Shown one piece after another: positions 47,331-59,791 of a stretch of DNA of 64,000 bases. The stretch comes from Chlorops oryzae (Eukaryota; Arthropoda; Insecta; Diptera; Chloropidae): positions 147,151,167 to 147,215,166 of the forward strand of contig CM035806.1 in NCBI GenBank assembly GCA_020466095.1, given 5' to 3'. Below the pieces are notes generated by a model that saw only the letters and a list, made by a program, of their open reading frames with translations, made no database searches and had not been told where the DNA came from. Position 1 is the first letter of the stretch, and each line of letters starts with the position of its first letter. The translations under genes and the position numbers were made by a program.

Positions 47331-48913
47331 GTAAGTTCATAATTATTTTCTTAAAAAATTTTAAAGCGAACGAAACGCTAACCCATTTAATAAGATAAAT
47401 TAGTTTATAAGGTTTAATAGAAGCAAGGAAATTAACTGGTTATACACCAGGTAATATACCAGGTATATATACTTATTATACATATAAACACAGTTAAAAG
47501 TCTAGGTACTCTATAGACATGTAACAAGAACTCACCTTTATTTTTTGTTTTACTCATATTTTTTTGGTTGCCTTTTATTTGAAAGTGTTGTTTGTGTTCA
47601 TTTTAAAATTCCGTTCAAAATAACATTAAGTTTCACTTCATAACCGCAATAATAATTTGAGAAAAATTATTGCGCAAAGTTTTGTTGTATCGAGAGTTCC
47701 GACAAAAGATAAACATTGGAGAATATGTTGGACAGCTGCACTGTTCACTGCCTTCAAGAATATCTAAACATTAAAAGTCAACCAACCGATCATGGTTTAT
47801 TCGGATTGTTTTTTTTTTAAATTTATTTTTTGGTCTTTTTAAAGAAAACTTGAAATGGGACATCTGAAGAGATTGCCAGAGACGTGTGGAATGGAAGACA
47901 TACTTTGCGCAGAGCAGAAACCACATAAACTTAGGATACTTATGAGTGGAAGTTCGCATTCTTGCACATATTCAAGTGGATTTTTTCACATTATCCTGGG
48001 GTTAACTCCTGATTTTGAAAATTCAAAAACAGGAAACAAAATAAATTCCGAAGAAGAAAAAAGAAAGAAAGTTTCATTCCGAAAAGATATATGCAAACAA
48101 TTTTTGAAGCTGTCTTAACTTCAAATTATAGGCAGGTTTTATTTGTACATACATATGTACATATGTATATGAAATGAAAAGAAGAGAGAAGAGGAAACTC
48201 TCCTCTCTTCTTTTCCCTTCTCTCATTCTCTGGCTTTCTCGCATTGTCTTCCTCTTCCTCTCCCTTTCTCTATCTTTCTATATTTCTCTCCATCTTTCTC
48301 TCCATCTTTCTCTCTATCTTTCTCTCCATTTCTCTCATTTGTCTTCTCTTACGATCTTTAACTCTGAAGAATGAATTATGAACTCTTCTCTCCTCTCTTC
48401 TTGCTCTCTTCCTCTCATTCTCTCTCTTCCATCTCCTTCCTCTCTTTCTTCCTATCTTCTTCCTCTCTCTTCCTTTCTTCTCTCTCTCTTCTCTCTCTTC
48501 TCTCTCTTTCTCTCTCTTCCTCTCTTGCTTTCTCTCTCCTTCTCTCTCTTCTCTCATCTTTCTCTCTCTTCTTTCTCTTCCTCTCCCTTCTTCTATCTCT
48601 CTCTTCTCTCTTCCTCTCTCTTCTATCTCTCTTCCTCTATCTTTCCTCTTCTTCCTCATTCTTCTTCCTTCTCTTCTCTCCTCTTTCTCTCTCTTCCTCT
48701 CTCTTTCTCTCTCTTCCTCTCTCTTCTTCTCTCTCCTTCTCTCTCTCTTCCTCTCTCTTCTCTCTCTCTCCTCTTCTTCTCTCTCTCCTCTTCTCTCTCT
48801 CTCCTCTCTCTCTCTCTCTCCTCTCTCCTCTCTCTCCTCTCTCTCTCTCTCTCTTCCTCTCTCCTCTCTCTTCTCTCCTTCCCTCTTCTCTTCTCTCCTC
48901 TCTCTCTCTCTTC

Positions 48914-48944
<31 letters not shown>

Positions 48945-48963
48945 TCCTCTCTCTCTCTCTCTC

Positions 48964-49015
<52 letters not shown>

Positions 49016-50078
49016 TCCTCTCTCTCTCTCTCCTCTCTCTCTCTTCCTCTCTCTCTCTCTCCTCTCTCTCTCTCTCCTCTCTCTCTCTTCTCTCTCTCTC
49101 TCTTCCTCTCTCTCTCTTCCTCTCTCTCTCTTCCTCTCTCTTCTCTCTCTCTTCCTTACTCTCTCTCTCTCACTCTCTCTATACAAGTTTCACAGAATTG
49201 ATAGACCCGAAAAGGGGATTTCTTTTGCCCAACATTGATGTTACAAAAAAAAAATCCATCTTTTATTCTCGCACTCTTCTAAAATCTTCTGAAATGAGTC
49301 CCTTAGCTCGTAGACATGACCGATCTTTATTCCATATAAGCGAATCAGCCTTGAAGTGTGTGGTATTTTCAAGCCCCCACCCTACCTACAAATGCCCCCA
49401 CAGTTTTCTTCTCAGGCAATTTTCCTATTGTGGGCAGCGAGAAATCTGTGTCGTTGTTACACCTTGGACTAAAATCTTATCGCCATTCAATTAAATTTTG
49501 GCTTAAATTTCTTAGGGTCCAGAATCTGGAAAATATTCATTGATTAGCGGTCCACTTCTTTGATAGACTCTACTATCCAAGTTATTCCCGAACACAATTC
49601 TGTGCTTCTTCTGATTCCACGCATTTTTATTGAAATATTTCAAAATTGAAAAATGCAACGACCCCCCATGTACATATGTATGTCGGTGTGTCAGTAAATT
49701 CACCAATTTGTCTTACAATGGCATTTACTCATTCGGGTGGAATAATTTTAGTTTTCTTGATTTATTTCTTATTTAATTGAACAAATCATTGTGGAAATTA
49801 TGTTTTGGAATTCATTTCTCAAATTTCCTGTCATGTTAAATTCAAAACAAATGTTTTCACCGTAAAACACACAATCAATTTACAGCAACAACAACATAAA
49901 CAGAAACAATTACAAATTAACAAACGTCCTCAGCCGACATAAGCGTATTAGGTGCAAGTAATTTGACTTTGACTTCACAAAAAAAAAAAAATGTTATGAA
50001 AAAAAAACTTTTTTTGTTCTACTCTCTTCCTGTTCTCCATTTCCTTTCAACAATTTTTCATCCAATTTTATTGCGTAG
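47331..50078 (+). other. Mp: Mp intron, 2.7 kb
   Basis: Runs from GTAAGT to TTTTATTGCGTAG preceded by a C/T-rich stretch. It contains the CT tract 48188-49182. The flanks 47331-48187 and 49183-50078 are AT-rich with no gene seen. One phase-0 frame after a CAATTTACAG site at 49884 stays open for 18 codons but has no other support. Confidence 0.65.
48188..49182 (+). repeat. 1-kb CT-rich tract downstream of Mp exon 47208
   Basis: About 1 kb of CTCTCTTCC/TCTCTCTC repeats on the sense strand, the second CU-rich block flanking exon 47208-47330. Long open frames in it are artefacts. Confidence 0.95.
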
Positions 50079-50105
50079 TATACTGCTGCCCCAGAATACG
50101 AAACG
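50079..50105 (+). CDS. Mp: Probable Multiplexin microexon (9 codons) in the hinge
   Basis: 27 nt between a TTGCGTAG acceptor with a good polypyrimidine stretch and a GTAAAT donor, phase 0 at both ends, encoding YTAAPEYET. It follows the Pro/Ala-rich hinge peptide in frame. The composition (Ala, Pro, Glu, Thr, Tyr) fits a hinge. The flanking sequence is AT-rich with immediate stops, so the open segment stands out, but at 9 codons chance cannot be excluded. Confidence 0.58.
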
Positions 50106-50901
50106 GTAAATATTCTCTCCAATTAAACTTTGAACAAATAAATAATTCAAAATTTTCCCATTTTCGTTTGCATGTATTAAAATAAAATTTTTAAGCGGTT
50201 TTATCTAGCCTTGTTTATTTATATATGAATGATGTATGTATGTATGTATGTGTGGTTCAAATCTAGTAATTGAAAACGGATCTCACTCCTGTTGATAGTT
50301 TGATATGAAATTTTGTTAGGTACATAGATAACTACCTCTAGTTCTGGTGACACATTCAATTAAATAAACTCTGCTTCATTGTAAATCCAAGATAGCCACT
50401 GCTGCAAAAGGACGGCTTACTACCCTCTAGTACTGGGCACTAGTTCGTAGCTGGTGAAATGACTACTTACTAGCGACCACCTCCACTAACTTTTTAAACT
50501 CTAAGCAATGCATTGGAGCCAATGAAAAGGGTGAAGCATAATCGAAGTTTTGTTCTTTCGCTTACGCTTTCTGTCGCTTTCGTTCGAATATTTTTTTCTG
50601 CTCGGTGCTTCGGTCGTTCGCTTACTATAGGATCAGTCAAGTAAGTACCCATATACGGATTAGTTCGGTTGGTAATATACCTCAAGCATGGTAATATACC
50701 AATCGATACCTAAAGAACTGCAGGCTTGTTTCATCACGACTAGTTATCTTCCTCAATATGGGTATCAAATGAGAGAGCTTTACTTGTAGAACACAGCTCT
50801 CTATGGAAAAGTTTAATAGCCAAGATGGCCGGTTACATATTTTCTCAACTTTCAATATGAGTATCAAATTACCTAATAAAAGGCAAGGTTAAAATTATAA
50901 G

Positions 50902-51034
50902 CAGAGCTCGGATTTTGAATATTTTGAAATTTTTTGCATTTTTTTGATTTTTTTTGAATATTTTTTGAATTTTTTTTGAATTTTGTTTGGAATTTTTTTT
51001 TTACATTTTGTTACATATTCAAATTCCGAGGCAT
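50902..51034 (-). mobile_element. 9-bp-TSD MITE family 'CTCGGA', copy 3 (short)
   Basis: A 133-bp deleted member from AGAGCTCGGATTTTGAATAT to ATATTCAAATTCCGAGGCAT. Flanked by the perfect 9-bp repeat AATTATAAG (50893-50901 and 51035-51043). Confidence 0.87.
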
Positions 51035-51380
51035 AATTATAAGTAGATTATGTAAAAAAAAATATTCATTTAAATAGTTCTATTAAAAATAATATAGGTA
51101 CTAAATACTAAAAAATAATTCGGTGTGTCTCACGTTCCAGTCATCACATTCCTCTGCCTCATCAATCTATAGAATTCATTAGATAAAAAAAATAATATCT
51201 TTTGGCCCGCGTTTCCAGCCAGTCAACTCAGTTTACCGTTACGCCCAACGTACTTAAATTCGAAGGAAATTATCCCCCCAAACAGTTGGTTTCGATTTAG
51301 GGAATTGTAGAGATGGGCAAATCCACAAGAAACTGTCCCACCCATGACAGCCATTCTGAGCACAAATTGTGTAATTTCAG

Positions 51381-51636
51381 TGCCTCGGAATTTGAATATG
51401 TAAAAAAATGAAAAAAAAAATTCAAAAAATTCAAAATATTCAAAAAAAAATAAATGCATAAAATTCAAAAAATTCACAGTCAAAAATTCCAAATCAGTTC
51501 GATTTAGTATGCCGATTAAAATGTTGAATTGTCAAATTAACAAAAAAAACCTACTTCAGTGAATAAAATATCCAAAAAGCACAGTTAAATGCAAAAAAAT
51601 TCAAAAAAAATCAAAATATTCAAAATCCGAGCTCTA
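51381..51636 (+). mobile_element. 9-bp-TSD MITE family 'CTCGGA', copy 4 (uninterrupted)
   Basis: A 256-bp element from TGCCTCGGAATTTGAATATG to TCAAAATCCGAGCTCTA. The 10-bp repeat GTAATTTCAG flanks it (51371-51380 and 51637-51646). It contains the intact sequence GTTCGATTTAGTATGCC, the empty site for the Harbinger-type insertion in copy 1. Confidence 0.88.
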
Positions 51637-51653
51637 GTAATTTCAGTGCCTTA

Positions 51654-52166
51654 AGCCCAAAATCCAACATTGCGAGAGCCCGATGCGAGAGCGCGAGACG
51701 AGACGCACACAAATTTCAATACATTCAATCATATGGTTAAAGCTCCAATGTATGGCACTGCGAGACATCGTAGCGAGAAAATTTTGAATAATTGAATATT
51801 TCTCGTTGCGGGGCAATTTGACAGGTTAATGATGTAGCTATTATTTTGAGTACTCGCTATTGGGTACTCGTTTAAACTAATAAAACAAAAACTGTTCACT
51901 GTTCCGTGAAAAAGAGCTTTTAGAATATTTCGCGAGCTTTGGTTCATTTTGAAAATTTTTTGCAAATTTTTGAAATTTTGAATTAAAATTTAAACTCAAG
52001 TGATAACGTATAATTTTTATGAGTACTCGGTACTCGTTAGATTGGTACTCGGTTCAAATATTGCATTACTAGAAGCGAAATTATGCTATCATCTGCGTGA
52101 CGCAAAATTCTCATTGGAGATTGAAATGCTCTCGCATCGGGCTCTCGCAATATTGGATTTTGGGCT
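51654..52166. mobile_element. PIF/Harbinger-type MITE, copy 2, TSD TTA
   Basis: A 513-bp copy of 2201-2730 with AGCCCAAAATCCAACATTGC and the inverted end (ATATTGGATTTTGGGCT). TTA duplicates lie at 51651-51653 and 52167-52169. It lies 18 bp right of the CTCGGA element copy 4, not inside it. Confidence 0.88.
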
Positions 52167-54256
52167 TTACGATTGTTAAACATTTTAACAATTTTAGAGC
52201 CTTGAGAATCACGTCCTTTTTTTTCAATTATTATGAGCAAGAACTTGTAAAATGAGTGTCACGGGTGGGACCGTGTTCATGGAATTGCCCAGATATCTAT
52301 TCAATTAGTTTTCAGCTAGACCATATGCTGGTGCTCCGATTCCGACGGTTACTAAATTTCGACTCGCCACTAACTCTTTTGCCTCTAGTTGTACCTACAT
52401 ACTAAGGTCTAGTAAATTGAACTTTTAATTATTGCTGAATGTGAAAGAACGATGACTGTTGGAAGATATTCCGCTTGACAAAACTACTTATCTTAAATAA
52501 ATTCCATTAAATTAATGCCTTAAGTGCATCCCTTCGAGAGTTGAATTACCAAAAACAAAAAGCGAACTTGGAACACCTTTCTTTTTTTTTATTGATTTTT
52601 TTTTTTATTAAATATTTAAGCTCCCCTTAATCTCAAGCTCTCCCAATGAAAGGAATTTTCGAGACTTGGTTCTATATTCGGAGATTATGGAAAATTATAA
52701 ATTTTCACCGTTTTCCCCATGTGGAGTCCTTATGCGCCTCTCTCCAGCAATTTAGAGCGCAAACATAATTAAAAGGATAACAAAATTCCTTGGTCTTGAG
52801 TGTGTCAAAAGGATTTAAATAAAAAAGATGGTTTTTTTTTTGTTTGTTTTGCAAGACTCTTTTGACAAGCGTCGCAGCTCTTGTCACACACGAATCACAT
52901 ATAAAGGCGGCCATCAACACTTCAAGGCGTCTAAGGATTTCATCCGAACTGAAGCATTTCAACAATGAGTGTCAAAAAGGACGTCATTTATTTAGTTTCC
53001 TTTCTGTTTTTTTTTTTTTTCTTTGGCCTTTTATTATAAAACTTTTCTTTTTGTTTTTATGCTTTTCTTGTGTTCAGAGTGTATGGGTTCGAGCCAATAT
53101 GACGAATCTGTGTAAAATGTCGCCTTCACGACATGCCTATGCGTCATCGTACCTATTTATGTGAAAATTACGTTAGACATTTCATTAACAAAGGATATTC
53201 GAAAGTGATACATAGACACGAAGGAGGAGAGAGTGACTGGAGCTACTTAGCTTTCGAAAAAGTGATTAAACACTCCACTCGTCTGCACTCATCTCATCTC
53301 ATCTCATCTCGACGCGACGTCGACTCGACTCCACTCCACTTGGCTCCACTTAAATCGAGCCCACTCGTGTGCAGCCAACTTCGTTCCACTTCGATTAGAG
53401 GAGGCCACATTGCTATTAACAAAGTCTGCCATTCGAAATTTATCCTTTATTAGACAATATCAACAAGTTATGGCCTTGACCTTCGAGTCACTGGCGCTGA
53501 ATGTCAATAAAATGTAATAAAATTTGGCGAACATCTAAAAGAACACGATCCATAGCAGCGGACGCCAGACGCCAGACGACAGAGACAGAAGAAGGCCACA
53601 GCGACATGCGACAGGCGATATTAGAAAAGAAATTGCATTTATATACATACATATATATATATTTATGTATGGATGTATGGATGTATTAAAAAAGGGCGTA
53701 CAGAGAAGCTCCGAAATTTCCTTCGGAATTGTCTTAAAATGAATTATGTTTTCTCACTTGTGGATTTATGTCTTCGTTCTTTGAGAGCGGTGGGGGAAGG
53801 GGGAGGGCGGACGGCGAACGGCGAAGGGCGGAGAATGACGTGGGATCTGGTGTTAGAAGATATATCGCTCGAGTGAGACAAAATATGAGTTGCGACCGAC
53901 GAACTGGAACACTGGGCCACAGGGACAATATGAACCGTTGCGACGGGACATTGTGAACATCTCAGGCAATATTTGTGGGCGCCTCTTCAATGACGAATTG
54001 CTTTCTTCCAACATTGTCTTCATAGAATTTTCATCACAAAAGTCATTGCAAAAAAAAAAAAAAAAAAATACAAAAAATGAATTCCTCTCCTCTCTCTCCA
54101 TTCCATTTCATTTATTTTATTTTTTTGTTTTTTCGGTTTCGCCTTGAATATTGTTTATGCCTGATGATAAATTGTTCTGTGTTCTAACAAATAAGCGGTG
54201 TCATATTGGTTCAAGGAGGAAGAACATTCGTGGGTGTTGCTTTCACTCGCGACAAT

Positions 54257-54820
54257 GAAAAATTTCTTGGGAATTTATTGAAGTGATGACTTAAAGCAAT
54301 CTCCTTTCGATTGGTATGAACTTGAACGTCTTTTTATGAAAATTTCCCTTTTTTTTTTTTTTTTTCTTTGTTTTCCGGTAGGTATCATTAGCCTCAGAGG
54401 CGTCGAAGGGCGTGCGTTAGAATTCTGTACCTCAAAGAAGGATAGTCAGCGGGATCGTGAAGTCGATTGGGCAAAAAAAATTTCATCATTAAAGCTTGTT
54501 TGAGAACAATTTTTCTTTCGGTTGGTTATGGTAAAAAATGTCTTGGGATTCTATTGAGTAGAAGACTAAAGCAAATCTTTAGATTGGTCTGAACTTTTGA
54601 ACGATCAATTTATGAAACATTCCTTCTGTATTTTTTTCTTTGATTTTCCGGTAGCGCTATCATTGAGCGACTTCAGAGAGCGTCGAAGGGCGTGCTGTTA
54701 GAATTCTGTACTCTCAAAGAAGGATAGTCAGCGATCGTGAAGATCGATTGCGGCAAAGAAATTCCATGCAATTGAAAGTTGTTATGAGAACAATTTTTCT
54801 TTCGGTTGGTTTGGGGTTAA
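54257..54820 (+). repeat. Tandem duplication, period about 276 bp
   Basis: Unit 1 (54257-54530) and unit 2 (54531-54820) share TTCTTTGATTTTCCGGTAG-like, GCGTCGAAGGGCGTGC, TTAGAATTCTGTAC, AAGAAGGATAGTCAGCG and GAGAACAATTTTTCTTTCGG blocks. Many differences are small indels (CCTCAGAGGCG/CTTCAGAGAGCG). No open frame. Real duplication or assembly artefact. Confidence 0.85.
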
Positions 54821-55032
54821 AGAAAAGGTGTAATTATTCTTATATATTTTAAAAAAAAGAAAGAAGCTCTTGTCTTCGTTTCACATTCTACTTTTGACAA
54901 CTGATGCATTGATGTATCGGCGATCGATTCGGCTTGCTGATCGTCCAGAAAATCATTGGCATCTCATTTTGAAATGCCTTCATAGATGGATCTCTCAAAT
55001 TTCGCCGTAGAAGGGAAAAACAAATCGTTTAA

Positions 55033-55754
55033 GGGGACCTTCTGGTCTAGAATTTTTGGAAAATCAATAATTTTTTAAATATATTTCGGAAGAATAGACT
55101 TCTAAGAATATGCTGGCAAAGTTTCGTGAAGATATTGGCAATATTTTCTATGCTACAGCCGTTTTAGTAGGTGGTGGAGACAGCAGGCAGCAACTTTGAA
55201 CGCGTTTATCTCAAAACGCCTTTTTTTGACCTGGCGTACATGAAAACAAAAAAACCATTGAACTGATTCGTCTGAAATTTTTTATATGTTATTCACAACA
55301 TCGATGGCTATCGGGTGAGCTACAGCCGAAATTTTATTTGAAGAACTTCATATTTTTTCATTAAAAAAATGATCCAAAAAAGGGAATTTTTTGATGTGTT
55401 AAATGAAAAATTGCGCAATTTTGTCAAGTTTTTTTTGGTTTTTTGTTTTTGTAGCTCATCCGATAGCCGCATTCATTCTGATTACTAATAATTTTTTTTT
55501 TTTTTCGGATAACCCGAACTTACGAAATCGTGTCCGCCACGGAGGTACTTTTAAAAAAAAGCATCTATTTCGCCGCCATTTTTAAAATAGAAAAAAAAAA
55601 ACAAAAAAAAATACAACAACATTTTTTTCGGATTGTCAATAAATAAAACAATAATCCTACAAACTTAGAAACCTGATTTTTAGTTGGCTTAATACCAAAA
55701 AAAAAAAATCATTAAAATACCCTTAACTTTCGTGCTCTAGACCACAAGGTCCCC
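55033..55754. mobile_element. TTAA-flanked element (piggyBac- or Kolobok-like insertion)
   Basis: A 722-bp element with ends GGGGACCTTCTGGTCTAGA and TCTAGACCACAAGGTCCCC, a 19-bp inverted repeat with one or two mismatches. TTAA lies on both sides (55029-55032 and 55755-55758). TTAA is palindromic, so it could instead be part of the terminal repeat. Inner segments (GCTATCGGGTGAGCTACAGC versus GTAGCTCATCCGATAGCCGC) are also inverted copies of one another. No transposase. Confidence 0.72.
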
Positions 55755-56261
55755 TTAATGTAAAGGAGTACGAGCCTAAACAATTCTATAAAATTCACTT
55801 GTCTCTCAAATATGTTTCGCTAAGACTGGCGATCTCGTGATCGTCACATTATCGTCAGGTTATCAGTATAATGGTGCAACTCGAATGAAATCACCTTGAC
55901 TTAAACGACAACATAGACAAGAACTATCCCATGTATGGATGTATTCAGCATTACAATTCATCTGACACGTAGACACGAAACCGTTTTTATTTAATTAAGT
56001 GGCAAATTCTTCGGCAATATGGACTTATTTGACACTTTGAAGGTCGTCAAAAAAAAAAAAAAAAAAAAGGCAACAACTACTACAATATTCACGAAAATCC
56101 CTGTCTTATAGACAATTCAAACCCGAATTATCAGAACGGAAACGAATTCGTTTCCTGCATGTAAAACCATTTGCGTATATATGTATATTGTATGTATGTG
56201 AATGCTTACCATTTACGTCTATTTATGTACATGTTTATCCACGCATAATTTTAAAAACAAG

Positions 56262-57115
56262 TAAGGGTGTTATAGTCAGGCGAGCCTGACAATAGAATAC
56301 CCGACACAGACACACATGTTCAAAAAGTTTTTAATATCAAGAAGTGTTTAAGGCCATTAGGGGCCCCATATACCGACTTTTGTTAAATTTCTTTATGAAA
56401 ACCGCCCCTTTGGCACGCCCACTTTTCCAATTTTTTTTGAACTATAATCGGAGGCTTAGATATACGCTCTTATTCTAAGTTTTATTGAAATATTTCGACG
56501 AAATCCGATTTTGGGGCAGTTTTGAGATTTTTGTGACAGACCCTAATACTAGAGGTACCCTTAATAATGGACCGCCCAACAAAAATTTTGGGAAGGATGT
56601 TTGTGGCTACATACGAGGCATAAGTGCCAACTTTCGTTCAAGTCCCATAGGCGTTTCGGGTGTAGGAGAGAATTTTCAAAAAACGCCCTTATGCCACGCC
56701 CACTTTTCCAATTTTTTGAATTCATAGTAATTGCCTTTAAACATGTTCAAATACCAAATTTCATCAAAATATCATGAAAAACTTCGATTTTAGAGCAGTT
56801 TTTGTGATTTTCGTAACAGACCCTAGTACTGGAGGTACCCCTAAAAATGGTCCGATCGGGTCGAACTTGTTCTTACTCATGTCCCCGTGAGCACGCATAC
56901 CAAATTTTGTCAAGATAGCTCAACTCCTTCGATAAGATAACTGTATACAGACAACGACGGACAGACGGACAGACGACGGCATGTCTAAATCGAATCTCCT
57001 GGTGACGCTGATCATTTCTATATACATTTTGTATGGTCTATCTCGACTGGTTCTGGGTGTTACACACAACCACACAAACGCAATATACCCTCGACACAGA
57101 GTGTGTCGGGTATAA
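56262..57115 (+). mobile_element. Degenerate fly interspersed repeat with internal duplication
   Basis: Starts AACAAGTAAGGGTGTTATAG and TCAGGCGAGCCTGAC and ends ACACAGAGTGTGTCGGGTAT. Inside, two units of about 300 bp repeat GCCACGCCCACTTTTCCAAT and ACAGACCCTA(A/G)TACT(A/G)GAGGTACCC. The type is widespread in flies. I do not assign a class, and there is no coding sequence. Confidence 0.65.
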
Positions 57116-58259
57116 TAGGCGAAATTCGTTCACGCTTTATCTGGCTTCACGCAATTCACGAAATCCCTATTCGGAACAACACGTACCGGGCCACTTTTTC
57201 TCGTAATGCGTCAAATACACGTACATACATACACGTATGCATGTAATTGGGTGTCTGACAGAAGGCGGCCAATGGAAAAATTTTGGAAGCTCAAATCATA
57301 AGCCAACGTATGCATGTATGTATGTTAACATATGGTACATGAGCAGAGGTGTGGATGTGACGCGAAATACGAAATTTGAGATGCGGATAGAAATATATAA
57401 AAATGTATGTCATGAAAAGCCAAAATTGTTACCACAATGAATAATAATCATACAGAAAGATTGACAGACTCAAGCAGCGTTCATAAAGATTTGTCACCTT
57501 GGCGGTCGCAAGTTCATTTACGCAACCAAAGATTGATGTAGAAAGCCTGGTTTTTTGTATTAAAAAAAAAAATACTTTAAAGCATTGAAAATTTCCTCGA
57601 CTAGGAAAAATTCGACTGAAGTCTAAAACAAAAAAAGGAGTTTAGCGGACCAAAGAGTTATTCAAAAACTAAAAAAAATCCCTATTTAAAGTCTAGGAGG
57701 AATTTTTAAAGCGAACTTTTTATGATATTATTTCGTGTCTTAGAGTTTATATTTTCGAATAGATACCTTAAGACCTGGTTCTTCCATATGCCATATGAAC
57801 TACCGACTAATTTTTAAAACAACCTATCAGTCGTTTCTCTTTTGAGCTTTATTTACTGACACTTGCTTTTAGAAGACAATACGGTACATGATGAGGTCCT
57901 TTTGGTATAGTAGGTCCCAAGACAAACTTTTCGTGAGATTTTCCTCACCTCAAAACAACCTTATGTATTCCGAATTCTATGTAATTCTCTCATGAATTGT
58001 ATATGGGCCAAAATTTTTTTTAATGCATTAATTTCTGTCTCTGTTCTTTGGCAAGACAAGGCAAGATAAGACAACAATGTTACCGTAATTTGCTAATAAA
58101 AAAAATGGAGTTTTGGTAATATTTGATTTTTTTCAATTCGACTAGAGTATTTTACTTTGTTATGAATAAATTTTTTGGTAAAAATTAATTTGTTATTAAT
58201 TTGAATTTCTCCTTCATGAAAACTGAATTTCATTGACAAGGACAGCGAAGTATAGGCAT

Positions 58260-58620
58260 TAAAAAGAATTTTGGCCCATATGCCTTTTGTTGTGCCCACT
58301 TTTCCATCTTTTTTAAACAGCATTGAGGACTTTTAAATAAACTCAAAGTTGAAATTTTCATAACAGACCGTAATATTGGAGGTAAGTCGGTCAGACTCAA
58401 TCTCTCGAACGCATGTCTCCGTCAAATAACAAAACAAATCATTCATCTCAGCTCAGGAAATTGTATGCAGTCAGAGCGACAGACAGACAGAGCGACAGAC
58501 AGACAGAGCGACAGACAGACAGAGCGACAGACAGACAGATCGACAGACAGACAGATCGATATACTGACTGACTGAAAGACGACCGGACATAGCTAAATCC
58601 ACACTCCTCCTAGTGACGCT
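58260..58620 (+). mobile_element. Fragment of the same fly repeat
   Basis: Contains TGCCCACTTTTCCATCTTTT, ATAACAGACCGTAATATTGG (as in 56262-57115), then the GACAGACA array and CTAGTGACGCTGATTTTTAG near its end. Confidence 0.6.
58473..58560 (+). repeat. 16-bp tandem repeat (GAGCGACAGACAGACA)n
   Basis: Five to six units, the last ones with GATC in place of GAGC. A local expansion inside the fly repeat. Confidence 0.9.
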
Positions 58621-59529
58621 GATTTTTAGCTCCACACACATTTTGTCAATTTCGATTTTTTTTTTTTTTCTGAGCCACAGAGTCTTAAATGACTCACATA
58701 CAAAAGGAAAAAATATCGTGTATGAGTCTAATTTGGGGGAGGGAAATAAGAGCCAGATATGGGCTCATTCGTTGTATGAAATCCGGATCATAGAGAACAA
58801 CCTTCACATCAGGGAAAGAATATTCTTTTCGGACTCTTAAAGGAGCTCATTATGACGGCTGCGACTCCGCATTGGGAGTCATATATCACTCCTTAAGCAC
58901 TCAGAATGCTTGCACGGCTCAAATGTACATACAAATGTACGAGTATATATGTATGTAGGCGTATCAGCATTCGTACAAAAAAAAATATTCCGTTACCCCA
59001 ATATTATTGTTGGACAAAAACTTCCATCGAGATTGACAGTTGTCGAGTGACAGCAGCCCTACCCTTATGTGTCACTTAAGCATTGAAAAGTCTTATTTTG
59101 GTTTCCATTTATTCTAATATTATTTTATTTTATATTATTTATTTTATTTTATTTTATTTTATTTTGTTCTCTATGCGCTTCATAAAAAAAAAAAAAAAAC
59201 ATTTTTCTCTTTTCATTTTATCATCGCTCAATCCAATTTCCTTTTGACACTTTCTGTCAAAAGGCGCTTTACACTGACGTGGGATGGCTTTTCAACATAG
59301 CAAACTGCTCAAATGTTTCTAATCAATTTAAAAAGCATGCAACATTGTCTAACCGCTACTGTGGCAGCGCTATCGCTAGGGATGCATCCTTAAACCTTTT
59401 TGTCGATACATAATCGATAAAGTCGCTCTTGACTCGCACGATAAGACGTGATTCATAATAAGTTCGGGTTTTTTTTCCCCCTTTGCTTTTCAAATGAATA
59501 CCGATACAGTTAGATCCCTGCAAGACATG

Positions 59530-59791
59530 CCCTGCAGGAAGCCAGTCGTCATATGGCAAATGTCAACAATGTGTCTCCATATAAAGCGAAAAAGTACTAA
59601 TTTTGTCTATATAATAGTACCGACGTCAATTGGTCGTCAATTGTTTTTCGGTCTACTGTTGACATTCAATGACAACTCAATGTTAAATGTCAATAACGCA
59701 AAGCATTGCGACGGGTATAACTGGTCAGTAGTACTGTTGACGCAGTCAGTAGAGAAAGGGTATAGATTCACTATTGACATTTCCTTCAGGG
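59530..59791. mobile_element. CCCTGCAGG-family MITE, copy 3 (internally deleted)
   Basis: A 262-bp element, CCCTGCAGGAAGCC to TTTCCTTCAGGG. It lacks the palindrome-containing left segment found in the copies at 7304 and 37824. TG lies outside both ends. Confidence 0.83.

Noticed and set aside
48270..49238. Several overlapping Ser/Leu and Arg/Glu open frames
   Set aside because: Produced by CT-rich repeat. No coding signature.
49885..49941. Possible alternative last exon (QQQHKQKQLQINKRPQPT then stop) after TTTACAG
   Set aside because: Weak pyrimidine tract, CAA-microsatellite composition, and an 18-codon open run is expected by chance.
53078..53164. Exon-like segment after a strong TTCTTGTGTTCAG acceptor
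   Set aside because: The only nearby donor gives a length that is not divisible by three, and the peptide resembles no hinge or endostatin sequence.
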